The position numbers were made by a program, and so were the translations under genes. The notes beneath the pieces were generated by a model. It was not told the DNA's origin and did not search any database. It saw nothing but the letters and a program-made list of their open reading frames with translations. DNA of 64,000 nt from Canna indica (taxonomy: Eukaryota > Streptophyta > Magnoliopsida > Zingiberales > Cannaceae): the NCBI GenBank assembly GCA_034359265.1, contig CP136898.1, positions 35,115,501 through 35,179,500 on the forward strand, read 5' to 3'. Shown here piece after piece: positions 57,781-64,000 of the stretch; position 1 is the stretch's first letter; each line of letters begins with the position of its first letter.

Positions 57781-60116
57781 TTGCTCATTATTGTGTACCT
57801 AATCAATCCTCAAATCATAAAATCACATATAAGTTAATTTGATAATTCACACGAATTTTTTTTAAAAAAATTTAAATCACACATCATTAAAATCCACACA
57901 TAAGAAACCATTGTATACAAATAATTTCGAAATACATTGTGCTATTCAAATATTTACATTGTTTCAAAATTTTAAATTTTCAAAAATACATAAGATAATT
58001 TTTTTCAAAAAATTTAATCCTTGCACTTCATCCTTTTACCTGCAATGCAGCATTGAATTCTCAGCCTGCTGAATTCTCATGCTGAGAATACTCTGCATGC
58101 TGAATTCTAGATTTAAACTCATTCTCCACTTAATAAGATAAGCACAGTCACTTTCATAACACCTAAGAAATGATATTAAAATAATTCCAGATCCTCACCC
58201 TGTTTTTAGCAGCACGGCTGTGAAGCAGACATGATGAGAATGCTGATTAAAAAGAAGAAGAAAGAGAGATAAAAGACAAAGCAGAAGAGTTCGCCAGAGA
58301 AGCATATCAAACCAAAAACAAATTATGTAAGGAGGTGATCAAATTAGTCCTTATATTTTAGAGGATGAAGCATCTCCTTCCACTATCTGATTAAGATTGA
58401 CAAAGCCAACATGGGAAATGAGCCACCCCACTACATATATCAACCAATCATTTCAGTAATCCATGCAATATTAGAACACACCAGCAACTTAATTATAATA
58501 GCCCAAGTGATAATCCAATATTTATCAAACTGCAGGAAAATTATTCATTTTAAGCTCTAAAATGATATGACTTGCATCGGGTAGGACTGAGTTTTCCCTG
58601 AGAAAAGAAATGATGATGGTGATGCAGCCCTGGAAATGGCCTCATTATTCATTTTTTCTTCCTCATCTGTGTTCGGCAATCAGCATTGTCTAATTCGAAT
58701 GAGAAGATTTGTTTTTGCTCAGCCTGCCGACCAATTCTGTGAAACCTTCTAGCTTCCAATGATTGAGGCCCCACGCCTCGCTGTTCAAGCTTGATCAATA
58801 ATTAGTGATAGATGAGCAGCCAAAACATGCATGCAGTGAGCATATTCTCCACACTAACTGCGAGAAGAAGCTGCCAGAAGAGCGTCCACTGTCCTTACCA
58901 CCAGAAATATTCATCATATTTCAATTAATTCGAAGGAAATTAATTCAAACCTAGACAAAGGGAGGGTGATGTAGTAGTAGTACTACTACAGCTGATGGAA
59001 ACCGACCAAAGATTTTGCTTCGCTTTGCTTTCTTTCTGAATCAAGAAACCTTCAGCAAGCAGAAATTTAATATACTCTGATAACTCTCGAACTTGCCAAC
59101 TAATCAAAAGCTGCAGACAAAGTCTATCCGCAAGGATAGCGTGAGGGCTCTGTTTATTTGTACCGTTTGTCTGGCTCCATTGCCAGATCACTAAGTGTAC
59201 ATTTTCGAATTGTTTAAGCTCCATCTCTACCTAGCTTGTGGGCCAAGCGATATTATTATTTTGCGTAAAGTTATCAACCCTGGACCAGTGTCTTTGAAGG
59301 GTAAGTTGATGAGCAGTCAAAACTGTATACGCTTTTATCCCCTTGTTGAGAGTAAAGTTTGCAGTATCCAATGATGCAACGCATATATCATCTGATCTCG
59401 TTGCTTCAAGCAGAAGACAAGAACCACTTCCATGAGTAAATATGGCAGCTTATCTTCTCGAAAGAATGAAGGGGCATTTAATCTCCTCGAGTGAACAAGA
59501 TAATATTGAGGGGAACGCAGGATAACGTGATGGTGATGTGGAGTTGCTGGTGTTAGGATCGTAACGATGACACAGGCCACTTGATATGAGCAGAAATTGT
59601 AATTAAGCCCGTCACCTAAATATAATTTTGCAACTCCACTAATTCTCAACGATGAAAAATCTAATTTGTTGATTTATGGAGCGAGTTTGCGTCACAAACT
59701 CACAATGACAATTACTACTCAACAATGGATGCATATATTTAAAGGCTGTAAGGCTATGAACAATTCATTAATGGAGCAGTTGTCATGATTAATATTAATT
59801 CATAAAGTGTTGTTGAATTTAGCAAGTATATTGTTTATTTGTATCGCGAGTTTATCCTGAATTCTTAATTTTAGCGGGCAAAGGATACATATTTTAACTA
59901 GACGAAAAGGGTTCCATTTCTTCTTAAATATGAAGATGGATCCCTTCATGAATGATTTGTTTTTCAGTATATACTGTACAATCATCAAAAGATGGGGGGA
60001 AAATCCTGTACTAGTTAAATCTAAAAATGTGATTTTGCAGCATGGCGTGAGCATTTGGTGAAAGGACTCTTAGTCAAAAAATATCGAATGATTAATTAAG
60101 AATGCAGTTTAATTTA
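57781..60116. other. CACTA-4 interior, unassigned
   Basis: Of higher complexity than the surrounding TE sequence. It has two minus ORFs without recognised domains (58940-59224, 59335-59649). 57790-58020 is AT-rich, and 58020-58110 repeats TGCTGAATTCTCA-type words. CACTA elements often carry host-gene pieces, so this may be captured sequence, but I have no match. Confidence 0.35.
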
Positions 60117-61271
60117 CTAACCAGTAATCATAACCCAGCTGATGGAGGTGGAGGTGGAGGTGGAGGTGGTGCGGTGGAACTCGATGGAGAATTTGTTGAT
60201 TCCGAAGAAATGACAGGAATACCAAGTTGTGTCAATAGCAAACGGACTTGAGCCTCCACTTGTGATTGAATCGATGTCTCCAAATGGGTAATGTGCTCTC
60301 GCATGTATGCTACCTCCACCTGCATATTGTTCCACTCATCATGTGTCCGACGATGCCCATAACATGAGGATGTACTTCCTTCAGAGCTTGAACTCCAAAC
60401 AACAGATTTAACACCCTCTCGACATCCAAAACCATAAACCCTATTATGAGATAGGGGTCCAGAGGCATTAATCCATTCTTCAGGATCAAGATTCGGGTGT
60501 AATGATGCTTTTGTGCCATACTTCTCTATGATTGATGCCTCATAAGTCTCCTGTACAATTTTTTAAAAAATAGTTAATTATTATATTTCAAAAATTAGTT
60601 AATTATTAGTTAAATCAAGTACATACCGCAACTTTTTGTGATTTGTCATCGACATAGTCACCCTCACCACCATTTTGCTTATGAGTGTGTTTAAACAACT
60701 CAAGATGTGTAGGTGGTCGATTCAACTTTTCTTCCTACAAAAAAGATAAATAATATTTAGTTAACAATATCAACATAAATTTTGTATGACAACAATATTA
60801 TCAATATCATACCAGTTTTTATCGATGAGCAACAAATGAAATAGATCCACCTGTATGAAGTATAATGTCACCATCTACCTCCTTGCGATTGAGACAACCG
60901 ACTTCTGGTTTTCGTCTCCACTTATCTGTATTCGCTCAATAATAAGTTGATTCCAAATATTTGGAGGTATCCATGGAGGGCCAAAAGCGCTAGTTCGGCG
61001 GATATCATCGGTGTTAGTCTTTCTTTTTGCATAATTTCTAGCATCACACATATTATCAAAGAAGCGTCGACAAGCTATCTTGTCCCATATTTCTCGAACC
61101 TCATCAGCTTGAGAAGGATCCAAACGATAAACTGCCTAAAAAAACCCAAATATACGATAGTGGAGTTAAAAATTTCAATTTTAAGGGTTTATATATCAGC
61201 AACATATAATTATCATAATCAAAATTTTAAAATAAAATACCTTGAATTTGTCATAGAGTAACTCCTTCAGA
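60117..61271 (-). pseudogene. CACTA-4 second gene (Transposase_24-like), truncated and frameshifted
   Basis: Exons from the right: ELLYDKFK at 61265-61242 (cut upstream by LTR D); about 61135-60800 (AVYRLDPSQADEVREIWDKIACRRF, PPWIPPNIWNQL, then, after a frameshift near 60935, DKWRRKPEVGCLNRKEVDG and LHTGGSISFVAHR); 60735-60631 (EEKLNRPPTHLELFKHTHKQNGGEGDYVDD); 60553-60128 (ETYEASIIEKYG, EEWINASGPLSHNRVYGFG, a coiled coil, then a Pro run near the end). The exon layout equals that of the CACTA-2 gene. A TAA follows AHR at about 60823, before the donor. This gene is closer to the typical Transposase_24 family than the CACTA-1 to -3 version. Confidence 0.75.
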
Positions 61272-63850
61272 TGTAACACTTGCAAAAAATTTCCTAATAT
61301 AAAAATATATTTTGGTGTTGCGTGTTAGACCCGAGCGTAGTCGAGTCGAGCATCAGGATCGCCTCGAGTAAAAAGGTATGACTCGACTAATGATTCATGG
61401 AATCTATTTGGGTGATTAACTTTCCTTTTATGAAATCATACCTTAAATTAAGTTAACTCGATTCATATTATCGGTTGAGTCGGAACCCAAGTTGAGTTCG
61501 AATTTAGTCGAGGATTGAGTGCGAGTTAAGTGAGTCAAGGAGCTTTCAATTCTTTGGAAAGCTAGATGAGGGATTAAAACCCTCATCTTGCAGCCGTGTG
61601 GCTCATCCCTTGAGCCGCACAAGGCTGCCTAAGGGGAGAGAGGAAGAGGAGGAAGGTGAAAGCTTGGGGGGGCTTGGATCGATCCAGGATTTCGCATCGT
61701 AGCCGAGAAATTTCAAGTCGTCGTCACCCGATCTTTGTTTCTCCGCAATCTAGGTCAGTGGTTAAGTTTTGAAGCTTGGGGGGAGCCGGATAGCCGAACC
61801 CTTAGATGTGATAGGTTGAATTTCTCACAATCTTTCCGACGAATCTTTATTTCAACGATGTATGTTCACTATTTTGTGGAATTTCTTGTCGGGACTCGCT
61901 GTTTCTTCATCGATTTTTAAGTTTCTAGGGATGTCGAGTCATGGGAAAAAGGGGAAAGGTCATGCCAAAATTTTTCCCGATTCCCTTGACGGCAAAAAAG
62001 CCCTTAGATGATCTCATGTTAATGTTCGATGTAGTTCCACTCGTAAATCTCACGCATTATGAAGCATGCCTTCCCTAGGAATTCCTTGAAGTGGCCGAAT
62101 GAATCCTACAACTCATGAAGAGGGTTCGGCCAAGGGTGAGGAAAGGGTAAATCAGTCCTTTGACATTTAAGCTATATTCGAAATTGAAGAGTTAGAGGTA
62201 TAGCTAGAGTCTCCTCCCCCTTTCCTACCTTAAGGGCCATGGCCGAGCAAGGTCTTCCTTGCTCATGGTTCGGCCAAGGCTAGGGAGGGGAGAAGAGAGT
62301 AACTTTAGATGGAAATTACATGAGTATAAGGATCATACATAGAGATATGACAATACTTATGAAGAACACCAAACATAGTAAGTAGCTTGATTGATTTCGA
62401 ATTATAGGAATGCTAGTCTTATAACCATCCTTAGCATTAGATCTTTAAACTTTGAAATGTTGAAATTGTTACCATGTTTAGTATGTCTTACATTTTATTT
62501 GAATTCATTACTACCTTGCCATGCTAGATAGTTGTTCCTTATTGTGCTAAAATTCCTAAGGTGGTTTAAAGTTGTTATGTATATATATTGTGGTCATATA
62601 TAATAGATGTTGAAATATTTGAATATTTTCCTTTGAATTATACATGCTGCCCTAAAATGGCCATGGGCCGGATTCCAAGGTCGACACAAGGAATTCCTCA
62701 CCCAAGGCAGTGTAGAAGGATAGATAATATGTAAGGCGTCGCCAGACGTTCATAGCACTTATATGGAAACTTAGTTAGGAGACGATAACACTTCTGTGAC
62801 TTATTGTATATTTTTAGAAACTTAGAACTCGTAGGTGTTCTCATCTTGAAAGGGCGGCATAAATTGTTGACCCTATAGCCGGATTAAGGCCAGATACGGG
62901 CAAATACCTGAAGTGTATATATGGAAACCCTAGGATATTGATTGTGTGATGTGTTTGAGATGGTTTGCCGAGGAGCGTGGATGTCGAAAATGACCAATGC
63001 TCAGCTCGGCCAATATTGGGTCTTGAGAGTATTGGGTCTTGAGGTGCGCCAGCGGGCCCGCTAGGTGTCAGACCTTAGTTGGGTGGGACTAGCTATCCTT
63101 ACCCAGACGGTGTCTGAAGACTAGTGGACCATTCTAGTCAACGGCCTGGAATTGTTTAATTTCATCTTGAGATGATGTGGCCGATGGCCAATATGATACT
63201 ACCTGATATGGTAGGGACGACTATAGTCGGATTATTATTCTATGAGTAGGCCCAAGGGCCAGAAGTCGAAGGCTTGATAAGCCGAGATGGTAGGTTATCA
63301 TATTCAGTTGGTGCAGATGGACCCGTTGGGGGTCGGTAATCGCTTTAGAAATAAACCTTACCTCCTTGTACATTTCTTTGTTGCCTTATATGATACATAT
63401 GCATGACTGAGGCTTATGTGAAGGTTCATTTGAGCCACTCACTGAGTCCCAAGTGGACTCACAGTTTTTTCTTATTTTTGCAGAGCATGAGCAATGACTT
63501 GGCTTATCGACATGGTGCAGCTGGTGGGCGGGAGGCGGTGCCATATCTCGTAGCAGCGTCCATGAGTCTTAGACTAGTGCTTAGTAGTGTTTGGTTTTGT
63601 TTCTGCACTGACAGTTGCAATTAAAAAAGAATTGTAAAACTTGTAATTTGAACATTTGGTTATTTTGATGTTGATGATTCTACTTGTTTTGGAAAACATA
63701 TACATTGTGACTTCGAAAACTTTTTATAAAGTATGTTGAGATTTCTTTTACTCGATGTGTCTTGGCTTTCTGGGTGTTAGTGTAGACAGTAGGCTACAGG
63801 GTAGAACGTAGGCCCTGGCCGGTTACACTACCATCAATTGGGGTGTGACA
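61272..63850 (+). repeat. Gypsy 5' LTR D
   Basis: Starts TGTAACACTTGC with the shared TTTCCTAATATAAAAAT block and ends TTGGGGTGTGACA at 63850; 2579 bp. It contains the GAGCCG hairpin (61591-61627), donor-like TAGGTCAGT (near 61752) and acceptor-like TTATTTTTGCAG (63473-63483). The target duplication would be TCAGA (61267-61271); its partner lies outside the window. It is the inverted counterpart of LTR C for its 3' kilobase. Confidence 0.85.
61591..61627 (+). other. Conserved LTR hairpin
   Basis: CAGCCGTGTGGCTC, a 7-base loop, then GAGCCGCACAAGGCTG. Equivalent hairpins are in LTR B (19207-19230) and LTR A (999-1021) with different but still pairing bases. Confidence 0.65.
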
Positions 63851-63854
63851 AAGT

Positions 63855-63866
63855 TGGTATCAGAGC
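63855..63866 (+). other. Primer-binding site of the gypsy element after LTR D
   Basis: TGGTATCAGAGC, perfect initiator-Met site, four bases after the LTR. It shows that LTR D is a 5' LTR and that the element's body lies to the right, outside the window. 63867-64000 is its untranslated start. Confidence 0.92.
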
Positions 63867-64000
63867 ACTAGGTTAGGTCTTGTCTATGACTCAGTGTTGG
63901 GTACCGTATGAGGCATATGCTAGCGTGCCGACTTACGCTATAGTTTTGCTACAAGATTGGGTGACCACTCCTGCACTCAGCACACCATGCAGTTAGCAAG

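Larger units (their letters stand above)
57199..61271 (-). mobile_element. CACTA-4, truncated by gypsy LTR D
   Basis: Left terminus CACTACAAGAAAATAGG at 57199, the same TIR type as O1. A long subterminal array, an unassigned middle and a second-gene remnant on minus follow. The transposase end is missing: LTR D starts at 61272 inside a coding exon. 57027-57198 is AT-rich host-like DNA. Confidence 0.75.

Overview
This window is a block of nested transposable elements from a flowering-plant nuclear genome. The plant identity rests on En/Spm (CACTA) DNA transposons with TNP2-type transposases, Ty3/gypsy and Ty1/copia LTRs with initiator-Met primer-binding sites, GT-AG introns, and one exon resembling a conserved plant plastid protein. 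I cannot name the species. No intact host gene, rRNA, tRNA or CRISPR array was seen, and nearly every coding region is broken.

Layout. 1-14031: an old CACTA element (O1, minus), cut on its left by a gypsy LTR (A). Its transposase gene is split by a younger CACTA (CACTA-1, 4859-11125, TSD TTT). 14032-16076: a copia-type LTR fragment, unassigned DNA and a foldback element. 16077-31214: a degraded gypsy element (minus) with a gag remnant. Its 2.6-kb 5' LTR is interrupted by a solo LTR (B, 18901-21162, TSD CTACT) and by a gag-only LTR element (TR-GAG-1, 22215-29992, TSD GTTTA). 31215-49260: a second gag-only element (TR-GAG-2, plus), with CACTA-2 (34716-38953, TSD GTA) in its gag and CACTA-3 (42859-47718, TSD TTC) in its 3' LTR. 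49310-50095: an inverted LTR fragment and a CACTA-like end. 50096-57026: remains of a host gene with a copia-like element (50688-56266) inserted. 57199-61271: another CACTA (CACTA-4), truncated by gypsy LTR D (61272-63850). That LTR is followed by its primer-binding site, and the element runs off the window.

Two stories stand out. First, both TR-GAG elements stop coding at the same homologous point after gag, and both carry the same long non-coding tract before the 3' LTR, with a small conserved hairpin block. This points to a gag-only retrotransposon family whose pol functions would have to come from elsewhere. Second, CACTA-1, -2 and -3 are one family with complementary damage. CACTA-1 keeps most of the transposase but has a deleted second gene; CACTA-2 and -3 keep the second gene but have lost most of the transposase. 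All three share a long hairpin and a 26-bp tandem array between promoter and transposase. Several stops lie at CGA-to-TGA positions, consistent with decay of methylated DNA.
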